64,000 nt of DNA from Parapedobacter sp042666505. Lineage in GTDB: Bacteria; Bacteroidota; Bacteroidia; Sphingobacteriales; Sphingobacteriaceae. Under the pieces are notes generated by a model. It saw only the letters and a program-made list of their open reading frames with translations. It was not told the DNA's origin and ran no database searches. The DNA is taken from assembly GCF_042666505.1 (NCBI RefSeq), contig NZ_JBHTDN010000003.1:248001-312000 (forward strand). The letters run 5' to 3'. Position numbers and translations under genes: made by a program. Positions 1 to 7,980 of the stretch are shown here, piece after piece. Within the stretch, counting starts at the first letter, position 1; each line of letters opens with the position of its first letter.

Positions 1-96
1 CCCCTTAGCCTTTGAACAATTGGTAAACGATTGAATGATAAGGCCTGCCATTAGCGAGCAAGCGATCCATTTGATTTGTGTTTTCAGCTGTATCAT
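1..96 (-). CDS. Lipoprotein, N-terminal fragment (runs off the left edge)
   Basis: An ATG on the minus strand at 94-96 opens 32 codons that continue past the window edge. The peptide has a charged start (MIQLKTQIK), a hydrophobic stretch and a Cys after FTN, which fits a lipoprotein signal peptide ending near residue 26. It starts 21 bp downstream of the stop of the upstream minus-strand lipoprotein gene, so the two are probably one operon. Nothing can be said about the mature protein. Confidence 0.5.
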   Translation of the reverse strand, partial: MIQLKTQIKWIACSLMAGLIIQSFTNCSKAKG

Positions 97-117
97 GTCT
101 TATGTTATTTAGGATTA

Positions 118-1434
118 TCAACTACGCTTAACCTTGAACTTAAATTCGACGGCGGTCGCTTCCGGAATTTCGCATTCTTGCACATCAAGGGGATAAAGGC
201 TACCCGTGAAAGAACCTTCCACGTAGTCGTCAACCGAATGGATGATGGCGGTTCCGTTGAAGATCTCGTCGTTGCCATCACAAGACCGATAGAAATTGTT
301 GTAAAAGCGCCGATTTCCACCTTGCGATCGGGATAAGTAGAACCATGCCTGCCCGCCTTCCTGTCCGCCCGCGTAGGTGCCCGGTTGGGTGCCGTGACAT
401 TGCAGGACAAGGTTGATCCGTTCGTCGTTTGTCCGGATGTACAGTATGCCGTTAACAATGCGGGCATCTGCGAGCTGGGGCAGCTCCTGATCCGCACCGT
501 TTAACGTGAGTTGCACGAAATTTTCAGGTACCAAGCGGATGGTCGTCAGCAGAATCATTTTTCCCAACTTGCGTCGCCCGTTGGGCGCGGAGGGGTCGCT
601 GATGTAACCGTTTTTGCTTTCTACTTCCACTTGGATTTCGACAGTTGTCGCTTCGTTCACGGTTTCCGGAGCCGTATAGATGGCGTCGCCGAGTAATAGA
701 TGGGTATTGAGCTTTGGCTCCAACGAGCCGGGACCCGCAACGATCTTCCAACCACTTACCGTAATATCTTTTGAAAAGCCGACGTCGTCCATGGCAGCCA
801 GCGGTACGCTATCGATCGAGCTTGTGGGTATTAGTGCGCCAAGTACCTGTTCCATCAGCTTGAGGTTGACGGTTTCTCCTGCACCGGCGGTTTCGTTGTC
901 CTTCCGAAGGGACAGCATATCAAACCACACCCAATCACTGAAATGCGAGGTTTCTACCGTCAGTCGCCGTTGCGATGCGTTCAGTTCGGTAGGCAGTCCA
1001 CACCACACACCGTCGCTTCGCTGGAAGGCTACCATGCGCCCCCCGGGATTGACCCCGGCGCCGGGTGCGTATATAAACGACAGCTTGACGGGTTTTTTGA
1101 AAGATGTGCCCTCGGGTGTCAGCCGAAAGGCGGGATAGGCCGAAACCTCATCGAGGGTATTGCTGATGGGTTGGATGCCGAAAGTTGTCGGTTCTTCCAC
1201 TGCACCGGCGGGGATTTCCAGTCGCAGTGCATCGTCGTACCAAAGAACTCCTCCTTGGGGCCCGATTACTGCCGAAACGGCTTCACCCGTAGGTTGGCCC
1301 TTGGGTTTAACGACCGGTTCGCCGAAAATAGGGCGGGGTTCTTCTGGGGGCGGCGTATCCTTTTTGCAGGCAATAGCCAGCAGGAGGAACAGTCCCGATG
1401 CGAGTCGATATGCGATATTCTTGTAAGCCATCAT
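118..1434 (-). CDS. Lipoprotein with ZU5-like N-terminal region
   Basis: The open frame extends to a TTG at 1452, but the paired ATGs at 1434/1431 directly precede a good lipoprotein signal (AYRLASGLFLLLAIACKK), so I start at 1434 (438 residues). After the signal comes a segment with GPQGG and LEIPAGAV, then VKLSFIY and an SHFSDWVWF stretch. This is the pattern of ZU5-like domains in Bacteroidota surface lipoproteins. The remaining two thirds are rich in beta-strand-like sequence and I do not recognise them. It is probably anchored in the outer membrane or periplasm. A second lipoprotein gene follows 21 bp downstream. The 5' flank (1453-1656) is shared with the divergent OmpA-like gene and holds the spaced TCGAYRAA repeats. 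Confidence 0.7.
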   Translation of the reverse strand: MMAYKNIAYRLASGLFLLLAIACKKDTPPPEEPRPIFGEPVVKPKGQPTGEAVSAVIGPQGGVLWYDDALRLEIPAGAVEEPTTFGIQPISNTLDEVSAYPAFRLTPEGTSFKKPVKLSFIYAPGAGVNPGGRMVAFQRSDGVWCGLPTELNASQRRLTVETSHFSDWVWFDMLSLRKDNETAGAGETVNLKLMEQVLGALIPTSSIDSVPLAAMDDVGFSKDITVSGWKIVAGPGSLEPKLNTHLLLGDAIYTAPETVNEATTVEIQVEVESKNGYISDPSAPNGRRKLGKMILLTTIRLVPENFVQLTLNGADQELPQLADARIVNGILYIRTNDERINLVLQCHGTQPGTYAGGQEGGQAWFYLSRSQGGNRRFYNNFYRSCDGNDEIFNGTAIIHSVDDYVEGSFTGSLYPLDVQECEIPEATAVEFKFKVKRS

Positions 1435-1486
1435 GCGTCTTTTTTTGGACAAGTATCGCAGATAACCGGCTGTTATTTCGTCTGCT

Positions 1487-1558
1487 TTCGATAAACGATC
1501 GATAGCGTCGACGAACCCACCTCAACTGTCGATAAGGGAAAGCGGGTTTTTCGTCGAA
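1487..1558. promoter_or_regulatory. Four spaced KTCGAYRAA-type repeats in a divergent promoter region
   Basis: Nine-base elements occur at 1487 (TTCGATAAA), 1507 (GTCGACGAA), 1528 (GTCGATAAG) and 1550 (TTCGTCGAA). Their starts are 20, 21 and 22 bp apart, about two helical turns. They lie between the divergent starts at 1434 and 1657. Similar two-element versions occur at 6967/6987 and 11921/11941. Regular two-turn spacing suggests binding of a dimeric regulator (LytTR and OmpR-type regulators use such spacing), but the regulator is unknown. Confidence 0.45.
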
Positions 1559-1656
1559 GCTATGATGCATTCGTGCCCTTATATTGCCGTTCATCGAAAC
1601 ACATAAACACGTTGGAGGCAAGAAGGTAATTTTGCGTGGATTTAATAATTGGTGTT

Positions 1657-2982
1657 ATGAGGCGTTTACAACAAACAACCAGATTGATGATTCTATCAAT
1701 GGTATTTTCTGCCATGCTGCCCGCCGGCGCACACGCACAATCCATCCTCAACAAAATAAAGGGGCGCGCGGAGCAAACCGCCACCCAGAAAATACTGAAC
1801 GAAACGGACAAGGCGGTGTCAAAGGGAATGGATAAGGCCATCGAATCGGCAACCAAAACATCGAAGGAGACCACTTCTGCGGTGGACGAGGGAGCCGCTG
1901 GACCGGGAGCGGACACGGTCGCCGCCAAGCAGGCAACTATTCAATCCTTTAGCAAATACGACTTTGTGCCCGGAGATTCCGTGCTGTATGCAACCGATTT
2001 CACGGGGGAGGCGGTCGGCGAGCTGCCCACTGGATGGAACAGCAATGGCAGTTCAGTAGTCGTTACGCTCGATGGCATCCCGGGCCAGTGGCTCCGTATG
2101 GCACAGCGTACGGTGGTCTTAACCGATAATGAAAAATCCTTTGGACCGGACTTTACCGTGGAATTTGATATGGTGGTGCAAATCGACTTTAAAGGCTGGC
2201 TCCCACCGTCGTTTAAGTTTGGCGCGTTGGCAACCGGTACGGAGTCTACTACGTCCAACAAGTTGCTCTCCGATCCGAAGGGCGACAAATCTTTTTACGT
2301 GGAAGTCGCCCCGCTTGCCGATGCTGGAAACCTCGTGCTCGAAAGCTATGAAAAATATACCCGTTATTTCAACAATCCGCCCACCAGGAACCCGCTGGTA
2401 CGCCAATGGTACGGGAAGGTATCGCATGTGGCCATCCAGGGGCAAAAGGAGCGGCTGCGTATCTGGGTAGACGGCGAAAAGCTATACGATGTGCCGAAGG
2501 GAATCCCTAAGGGAGGTGAATTCAATCAGCTGTTTTTCCAGCTGAGCAGCAGCCCGTATGACGACGAGCAGATCGGTGTGTACTTCAGCAATATCAAGAT
2601 CGCTAAAGGGCTGCCCGATACACGACACAAGCTGGTGGAAGAGGGTACGTTCAGCACAACAGGCATTTTGTTTGATACCGGGGCGGCGAAGCTTAAACCC
2701 GAGTCAGCCGGTGTGCTGAAAGCCATTGCCGCTGTGCTTACGCAGCATCCGGATATCCGTGTCCGCATCGTGGGACATACCGATGGAGTGGGCGACGAGA
2801 ACACCAACCTCGAACTCAGCGAACGCAGGGCAGCTGCGGTGAGCGAAGTGCTGCAAGCCGAATACCACATTGATGGCAGCCGACTGGAGACGGGAGGCAA
2901 GGGTGAAGCGGAGCCGGTGGCCGACAATCAGACGGCTGCAGGCCGTGCGCAAAACAGAAGGGTAGAATTTATTAAATTATAA
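1657..2982 (+). CDS. OmpA-family outer-membrane/peptidoglycan-binding protein
   Basis: The ATG at 1657 gives 441 residues and a clean signal peptide (MRRLQQTTRLMILSM...GAHAQ). A GTG at 1636 is in frame but would spoil the signal. A helical, Lys/Glu-rich stretch follows, then a region of about 200 residues that reads like a jelly-roll domain (FTVEFDM, LRIWVDGEKLYD). The last ~115 residues are an OmpA C-terminal domain: FDTGAAKLKPES, then IVGHTDGVGDENTN and LSERRAAAV, with the Asp and Arg that bind meso-diaminopimelate in this family. The role is probably to tether the outer membrane to peptidoglycan. A lipoprotein gene starts 5 bp after its stop and is likely co-transcribed. Confidence 0.85.
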   Translation: MRRLQQTTRLMILSMVFSAMLPAGAHAQSILNKIKGRAEQTATQKILNETDKAVSKGMDKAIESATKTSKETTSAVDEGAAGPGADTVAAKQATIQSFSKYDFVPGDSVLYATDFTGEAVGELPTGWNSNGSSVVVTLDGIPGQWLRMAQRTVVLTDNEKSFGPDFTVEFDMVVQIDFKGWLPPSFKFGALATGTESTTSNKLLSDPKGDKSFYVEVAPLADAGNLVLESYEKYTRYFNNPPTRNPLVRQWYGKVSHVAIQGQKERLRIWVDGEKLYDVPKGIPKGGEFNQLFFQLSSSPYDDEQIGVYFSNIKIAKGLPDTRHKLVEEGTFSTTGILFDTGAAKLKPESAGVLKAIAAVLTQHPDIRVRIVGHTDGVGDENTNLELSERRAAAVSEVLQAEYHIDGSRLETGGKGEAEPVADNQTAAGRAQNRRVEFIKL

Positions 2983-2987
2983 GATTG

Positions 2988-3785
2988 ATGAGCAAGTGGA
3001 TGTATTATACGGTAGCGCTTTGGCTATTGGTCGGTTGCGGAAAAGGCGAGGGGACAGACCTTCCCGATCCGCTGGAAGAAGGAAACGATTGGGATATTGT
3101 CATCCCGTCCTCAAAAGACAAACCGGGTTTGGGCGATAATGATGGCATTCCTGCCGGCGTACCTTGGCAGCTGCCGGAAGGAATCGAAGTTGTGGCGCGG
3201 CCGGATGAGCCGTTTAACCCCGATCTCGGATTATTACATGGCAGCCTGAACACGTTTTATGCCGATGTGAATTTTATCAACAACTTGGATGTGACGGTCA
3301 CCGTGGAAATACCGAGTGGATTAATCTGTTTGTTCAAACACGAGGGACGCACACAGAATGGTATCTTAACGTCAACGGTACGTATCCAGGTGCCGCCTAC
3401 CTATGCGGACGTCAATCCCCCTGCAGATACAACCACTGTATACCTCGGCTTGGGATGCCTGAACCATACCATGGCATTCCCTTGGGAGGAAAACCAACAA
3501 TGGGACACGCGGGATTACCCCATCGGCAAGGATATGTACGAACCCAGTGTGGTCACCAGCGATCCGAATATCGGCAAGTTGCTGGAGCTGTTGGCAGATT
3601 ACCCCAAGCTACGGCTTACGCAGCATTACAATCCCTGGGATGCATTTGAGCCGGATTATGAGACGCCTGAATGGCAGGTGATTTACGGTATGATCCAGAA
3701 CGCTCTGTGGGAAATTACCGATGGACCGGGGTTGACACGGAAAGATTACCGGGAGCTAGTCGAGGCTTTGGAGCCCTATCGGTAA
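2988..3785 (+). CDS. Lipoprotein of unknown function
   Basis: The ATG at 2988 (a TTG lies just before it at 2985) follows the OmpA-like gene by 5 bp. The 265-residue product has a short signal peptide ending in a lipobox (ALWLLVGC, Cys near 17). The mature part has an acidic, proline-rich linker and then a compact domain containing VTVEIPSGLICLF, VQVPPTYADV and GLGCLNHTM, ending in helices (YGMIQNALWEIT). It looks like a secreted beta-rich domain with a helical C-terminus. I do not recognise the family. The operon position suggests an envelope partner of the OmpA-like protein. Confidence 0.65.
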   Translation: MSKWMYYTVALWLLVGCGKGEGTDLPDPLEEGNDWDIVIPSSKDKPGLGDNDGIPAGVPWQLPEGIEVVARPDEPFNPDLGLLHGSLNTFYADVNFINNLDVTVTVEIPSGLICLFKHEGRTQNGILTSTVRIQVPPTYADVNPPADTTTVYLGLGCLNHTMAFPWEENQQWDTRDYPIGKDMYEPSVVTSDPNIGKLLELLADYPKLRLTQHYNPWDAFEPDYETPEWQVIYGMIQNALWEITDGPGLTRKDYRELVEALEPYR

Positions 3786-3988
3786 CCCTACTCGGAATCT
3801 GCGATTAACAACACGATGAATGGCAGTTCTCTGGGTGTGGATGCCAACTTGATTGATTTCCCTGAGCAACAAAAGGCAGTTGTGCTTTTTTCTAATTACG
3901 GAGGCAGAAATTGCAAGGAGGTGATTGAAGGATTTGTGCAACGTTCAGAACAGGGAGATGCCTTGGTTAATCTAACTGATTTTATACC

Positions 3989-4786
3989 ATGTATCCGAAC
4001 TTTCTTTCAAAATACAATGTGATTGGCTCTGGCTACAACGTAACACGATCGGCAGATGCTTACATAACGGGTCGTTTTTATGCATCGCTGCGATCTCCCC
4101 GGGAGGGTAAGAGCTTGGACATCGGTTGCGGAACCGGGAATTATACGATTGCATTGCAAAGCAAGGGCGTGGACATCGTAGGTATTGATCCGTCGACGAA
4201 TATGCTGGCGGTTGCAAGCTGTCAACATAACTCGATCGACTGGAGGCTTGGCGCTGCGGAAGCCATTCCCGCGTTAGACGGTGAGTTTGGAAACGTGATC
4301 GCTATGTTGACCATTCATCATTGGTCCGACAGGCTAAAAGCGTTCCGCGAAATTAGCCGGGTACTGAAACCTGGCGGGCGGATCGTGATTTTTACATCGT
4401 GCCCCAATCAAATGCAACATTATTGGTTAAATCACTACTTTCCTGAAATGATGGCCGCTTCCATGCGCCAAATGCCCATGATTGAAAGTGTCATCAGGGA
4501 GTTGGCGTGCGCCGGCTTTCGGTTGATTGGCATCGATAGCTACGATGTCCGTAACGATTTAACGGACCTCTTTTTGTATGCTGGTAAACACCGGCCTACG
4601 CTGTATCTGGATCCGGACTTCAGGCGAGGAATCTCATCTTTTTCATCCCTCGTTTCACCCACTGAGTTGGCTACGGGGTTGACGAGGTTGAAAAAAGATC
4701 TTGCAACCGGCGATTTGCTGCGCATCTTTGAAAAATACCGGTCGACGACTGGCGACTATGCGTTCATAGTCGTCCAAAAACCGTAA
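3989..4786 (+). CDS. Class I SAM-dependent methyltransferase
   Basis: The 265-residue protein has the Rossmann-type methyltransferase core. Motif I is LDIGCGTGNYT (about residues 37-47), followed by an acidic loop (VGIDPST) that would bind the SAM ribose. Motif IV is near AMLTIHHW, and LKPGGRIVIFT is the post-motif strand typical of Methyltransf_11/UbiE-like enzymes. There is no signal peptide, so it is cytoplasmic. The substrate is unknown; similar proteins methylate small molecules. It stands alone, about 200 bp after the lipoprotein gene and convergent with the next one. Confidence 0.85.
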   Translation: MYPNFLSKYNVIGSGYNVTRSADAYITGRFYASLRSPREGKSLDIGCGTGNYTIALQSKGVDIVGIDPSTNMLAVASCQHNSIDWRLGAAEAIPALDGEFGNVIAMLTIHHWSDRLKAFREISRVLKPGGRIVIFTSCPNQMQHYWLNHYFPEMMAASMRQMPMIESVIRELACAGFRLIGIDSYDVRNDLTDLFLYAGKHRPTLYLDPDFRRGISSFSSLVSPTELATGLTRLKKDLATGDLLRIFEKYRSTTGDYAFIVVQKP

Positions 4787-4819
4787 GACAGTCGGAGATT
4801 CATCCTGAGCGACTACTTA

Positions 4820-5350
4820 TTAGAAGCCAATCTTAAAGTCGTGGAAAGCCGCAATATTCAACTCGAAGGAAATGCGGTGCCGGCTCGTACGTAAGGGAAC
4901 CGATTCGGATGCATAGTGATGATAACCATAATACAGCCTGAATACCGATCCTAAGGTGATTCCGGCCTTTGGTGTGATGCGCCAGTCACCGCCGGAAAAG
5001 TCGGTATACCATCCCACATCAACCCCGCCGCCCAGGGTAGCTGCGTCAAACAGAGACGATCGGATTCCCACGTCTACGTTCAGTTTCGGAACGAGCGCGA
5101 ATTGTCGGGCGAATACGGATTCGAAACCTAATGAAACGTCGTAAAAACTTCGCTCCTGAGATCCGTACAACGTGTTGTAGGCAATGAGCCCAAGGTCCAC
5201 ACCGAAAGCTCGTTGATAGGACACGCCGAATCTGTTTATGGCGATAACTCCCGAAGCGCGCTGGGCGTAGGTATGCGCTAGGGCCATCAGATTGAGCAGC
5301 ACGATTAATGCGGCTAGACGGGATAGGCGATGTATAGAACGAATGTTCAT
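4820..5350 (-). CDS. Small predicted outer-membrane beta-barrel protein
   Basis: I start at the internal ATG at 5350 (176 residues) rather than 5377, because MNIRSIHRLSRLAALIVLLNL begins a normal signal peptide ending near AHTYAQ. The mature protein alternates aromatic and small residues in repeated strands (GVSYQRAFGVDLG, FYDVSLGFESVF, GWYTDFSGG, FRLYYGYHHY) and ends in an amphipathic strand closing with Phe. This matches a small 8-stranded barrel. It is convergent with the methyltransferase gene (33 bp between stops) and lies downstream of another envelope gene on the same strand. The exact family is not recognised. Confidence 0.6.
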   Translation of the reverse strand: MNIRSIHRLSRLAALIVLLNLMALAHTYAQRASGVIAINRFGVSYQRAFGVDLGLIAYNTLYGSQERSFYDVSLGFESVFARQFALVPKLNVDVGIRSSLFDAATLGGGVDVGWYTDFSGGDWRITPKAGITLGSVFRLYYGYHHYASESVPLRTSRHRISFELNIAAFHDFKIGF

Positions 5351-5400
5351 CGCTTTTAAATACGAACTGAAACACAAATCGATCGGTGCCTATCGACGGC

Positions 5401-6927
5401 TTATCTCAAAGAGGCCCTATACTTCTTCCCGACATCAAAGGACGCCGAAGCCCCGAGGCGGAAGTTAGCCTTTGCGTCCAGGTAAGGGTTTCCTGCTACC
5501 CAACCTTTCGTCTTTCCTTCCGCAACCGCCACAATGCGCCAAGTGTTACCAAGTGCATAGGAACCCTGCAATCGCAGTAGCCCCCCTGGAGTCGCCTTGC
5601 GATCAAAAAAGTCTTCGGGTTGCAGCCAAAGCAAGACAGAGGGCTGTAGCAGCAAGCGATCCTTTCCGGCGAGGCTAAATACGTAGGGGCTGCGTTCCAT
5701 TTCGATGCCCGGTAGCAACCGATGTTTATTCCGGTAGCCATGCAGGCTGACAAGGTATTGGTGTTCGCGGTGGTCGATAAAGAAGTCGGCCGTAAGGTCA
5801 TATCCAAAAGCGTTGAGGTAATGCCTTACGGCAATGTTGAATGCCGTTTGTTCATTCAGCCGAATCCGGTTAATGCCCACCATAAACGGCGAAAGGAAGT
5901 TGAGGTACTGCAGGTTGCCCATCCGCTTGAGATATCGGTGTTCTTCATCCGTCAATGAGGTCGTCTTGATCGCACGGTCGATGCCTACACCGCTGGGGTG
6001 TGTGCCACGTGCCTCGTAAGGTTCGTCCGGCCGGTGCAAGTCATATACCCACGGCGTAAAATCCCAGCCTACGAAGTCGCGATCGGCAACCGTCAGTCCA
6101 TGCGCATTCATACTATCGATGCTGGCATTGTAATCCTTTTGTTTGAATTGGTTCACGTAATCGATGGCATGCTTGGTAAGCAGGATATTCAATGCGATAT
6201 TGGCATGTTTAGCGCCGCCGAAGAAATTATCCTTTTGCAAGCCCCGCAATAGCAGCAATTCACTTTCAATCCCCGCAGCAAAGCTGCGCACCAGTTCTTG
6301 TGGAGCCACTTTTTTCAGGCGGATGAGGTCTTCGTCCTTCACACGGCTTACCGAACCATTGGCAAATCCCCCATTGAAGCGGTTATACGTTTCGTCATAA
6401 GACGTTATACCCCTCACGGTTAATCCAGCCCGGTGGAATTCCTCGTGCATCCATTGGGCGGAGAGTACGACGCCGTAGTAGGTAAACACATAGTCAACCA
6501 AACCTGACGTGAGGTTGGCTGCGATACGGTTATAAACGCGCTTTCGTTTCGTATCCGGGCGGATTATGCCCTGCCAGAGTTTATTATTGAGATGATAGTT
6601 GACCCGGTGAAGGTTTTGTGTTACCGCGAGTGCCTGCTGCATCGAATAGCTGTCGAACAATTCCCCGGTACGTGCCGCGTCCCGTTGGAAAGGCAGGTCC
6701 AGCAACGGCAGGTCGATATATAGCGGATAATGCTGAAGGCTATCGATTGTCTTGGATTGAGCAGACGGCATCAGCGTGCATATTAACATCAGCAGAAGCG
6801 CGGGCAACCGATATATTGGTGTCTGTTTCAATTGCTTTTTTTTGGTTTTTTGGTCTGCGACCGCTTGTCCAAGTAAACCAAACATCACGCTATAATTTGT
6901 GCAGGAAATGTCGTGTTTATGTTTCAT
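5401..6927 (-). CDS. Exported protein with HEEFH motif, unknown function
   Basis: The 508-residue frame starts at an ATG at 6927. The first ~35 residues look unlike a signal, and the hydrophobic segment is at 39-57 (RLPALLLMLICTLMPSAQS), so the true start may be nearer to it, for example the ATG at 6885 or a non-ATG codon. Residues 161-165 read HEEFH inside QWMHEEFHRAGLT, the HExxH pattern of zinc metallopeptidases, with polar residues following. The C-terminal 200 residues have alternating, barrel-like strands (YLVSLHGYRNKH, VFSLAGKDRLLLQPSVLLW, RLGASASF). An outer-membrane or periplasmic metal-dependent protein is plausible; catalysis is inferred only from the motif. Confidence 0.6.
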   Translation of the reverse strand: MKHKHDISCTNYSVMFGLLGQAVADQKTKKKQLKQTPIYRLPALLLMLICTLMPSAQSKTIDSLQHYPLYIDLPLLDLPFQRDAARTGELFDSYSMQQALAVTQNLHRVNYHLNNKLWQGIIRPDTKRKRVYNRIAANLTSGLVDYVFTYYGVVLSAQWMHEEFHRAGLTVRGITSYDETYNRFNGGFANGSVSRVKDEDLIRLKKVAPQELVRSFAAGIESELLLLRGLQKDNFFGGAKHANIALNILLTKHAIDYVNQFKQKDYNASIDSMNAHGLTVADRDFVGWDFTPWVYDLHRPDEPYEARGTHPSGVGIDRAIKTTSLTDEEHRYLKRMGNLQYLNFLSPFMVGINRIRLNEQTAFNIAVRHYLNAFGYDLTADFFIDHREHQYLVSLHGYRNKHRLLPGIEMERSPYVFSLAGKDRLLLQPSVLLWLQPEDFFDRKATPGGLLRLQGSYALGNTWRIVAVAEGKTKGWVAGNPYLDAKANFRLGASASFDVGKKYRASLR

Positions 6928-6966
6928 GCTTAAAAATACTTGGAATCTGAAGTGGTGATGTTCGTT

Positions 6967-6995
6967 TTCGACGAAGCGTGCTTACGGTCGATAAA
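6967..6995. promoter_or_regulatory. Paired TCGAYRAA repeats in a divergent promoter region
   Basis: TTCGACGAA at 6967 and GTCGATAAA at 6987 start 20 bp apart, between the divergent starts at 6927 and 7073. The surrounding bases (TTCGTTTTCGACGAA, GCTTA, GTCGA) also match the copy at 11915-11949, so the conserved unit is larger than the two nonamers. Confidence 0.45.
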
Positions 6996-7072
6996 GACGA
7001 AGCACCGTAGATGAGCCGTCGTTGTCTGTTACAAAATGTTACCTTTGCTGCCATTACCAATACGTACGACTC

Positions 7073-7642
7073 ATGAACGAAAAGCTGATGGAGCGAAGTA
7101 GTGGCAGGTGTGAATTATGTCAAAAGGAAACGGAGGTGGTGGTGTACCACGTAACGCCTACTTCCTATGCGGCTAATGAGGTGGCTGTCTGCAAATCGCT
7201 GATTGGTCAAATCGAGGGAACGGAGTCGCTGGATTCTGATGCATGGCGTTTTCTGCCAGATGCAATGTGGAGCGAAATTCCTGCCGTCCAGGTGCTCGCC
7301 TGGCGGATGCTCAACCGTTTAAAAGGAGAAAGCTGGGCAGCGGATGCGTTGGATATCCTGTACCTGGACGACGAGACACTCGAATGGGCTAAGGCCGCCG
7401 GCGACCAAGCAGAATTAAGTGAAGGTATTAGGCACATGGATGTCAACGGTAACGTCTTGCAAAACGGTGATTCGGTTGTGCTTACCAAGACTTTGGACGT
7501 GAAGGGCAGTTCGATTAGCGCGAAGCTCGGTACCGTGGTTAAAAATATCCGCCTCGTTGAAAATAACCCGGAGCAAATTGAGGGCCGCATAGAAGGGCAG
7601 CTTATAGTTATTCTTACAAAATACCTGCGAAAGCAGAACTAG
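7073..7642 (+). CDS. PhnA-domain protein
   Basis: The ATG at 7073 (189 residues) is preferred over the in-frame upstream codon at 7022 because it begins directly before the N-terminal zinc-ribbon-like CELC motif. Only CxxC plus a later lone Cys (EVAVCKS) is visible, so the ribbon is incomplete. The C-terminal ~65 residues match the PhnA/YjdM domain: DVNGNVLQNGDSV, LDVKGSS, GTVVKNIRLV and EGRIEGQ. Despite the name, the family is not an established phosphonoacetate hydrolase and its role is unclear. The 3' end overlaps the convergent HTH gene by 4 bp. Confidence 0.8.
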   Translation: MNEKLMERSSGRCELCQKETEVVVYHVTPTSYAANEVAVCKSLIGQIEGTESLDSDAWRFLPDAMWSEIPAVQVLAWRMLNRLKGESWAADALDILYLDDETLEWAKAAGDQAELSEGIRHMDVNGNVLQNGDSVVLTKTLDVKGSSISAKLGTVVKNIRLVENNPEQIEGRIEGQLIVILTKYLRKQN

Positions 7643-7860
7643 TCCGCGCGCTTCACGGTCAAATGACCGCACAATAACGTAAGCAATTCACAGGGATCCA
7701 TATCGATCGCTTTTGCGATAAGATAAAGCTCGTCGGCCCGCAGTTTGGCTGAGGGGTTCAAGGTCAATTCATTCATGCGGGCTTTGCTCAGCCCGGCACG
7801 TCTGGCAACCATTGACTTATTAACGGATCGTTTAGCCAAAATTTCTCCTAACAACGTCAT
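7639..7860 (-). CDS. Small XRE-type helix-turn-helix regulator
   Basis: The ATG at 7860 gives 73 residues; the longer frame begins with TTG at 7869. The sequence is a single XRE/Cro fold: NKSMVARRAGLSKARMNEL forms the helix-turn-helix and LRADELYLIAKAIDMDPCEL the following helices. There is no sensor domain, so it is probably a simple repressor. It is divergent from the HEPN-protein operon, and the 120 bp between them contain strong inverted repeats, the natural operator. Its stop overlaps the stop of the PhnA-domain gene by 4 bp tail to tail. Confidence 0.8.
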   Translation of the reverse strand: MTLLGEILAKRSVNKSMVARRAGLSKARMNELTLNPSAKLRADELYLIAKAIDMDPCELLTLLCGHLTVKRAD

Positions 7861-7895
7861 GTGGTTCAATCATTTGTGTGGGTAAATATACTATT

Positions 7896-7967
7896 TGTAT
7901 AGAAAATATGAACAAATGTTTGTTTAAATAAACATTTGTCTCTATGTTTGTATAGAAATTCTATACA
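7896..7967. promoter_or_regulatory. Operator region with inverted repeats between the HTH and HEPN genes
   Basis: TGTATAGAAATTCTATACA at 7949-7967 is an inverted repeat with 9-bp arms around one A. A second TGTATAGAA half-site lies at 7896-7904. Between them, 7912-7939 holds another inverted repeat with 10-bp arms ACAAATGTTT / AAACATTTGT around a TTTAAA core. The last repeat ends 13 bp before the ATG at 7981, so bound repressor would block the HEPN operon and probably the HTH gene itself. Confidence 0.6.
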
Positions 7968-7980
7968 TTTATTTAGATAT

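Noticed and set aside
1636..1656. GTG start for the OmpA-like protein
   Set aside because: The ATG at 1657 gives a normal signal peptide; the extension does not.
7936..7980. Upstream ATG extension of the HEPN protein
   Set aside because: The added 15 codons lie in the inverted-repeat operator; the ATG at 7981 is the sensible start.
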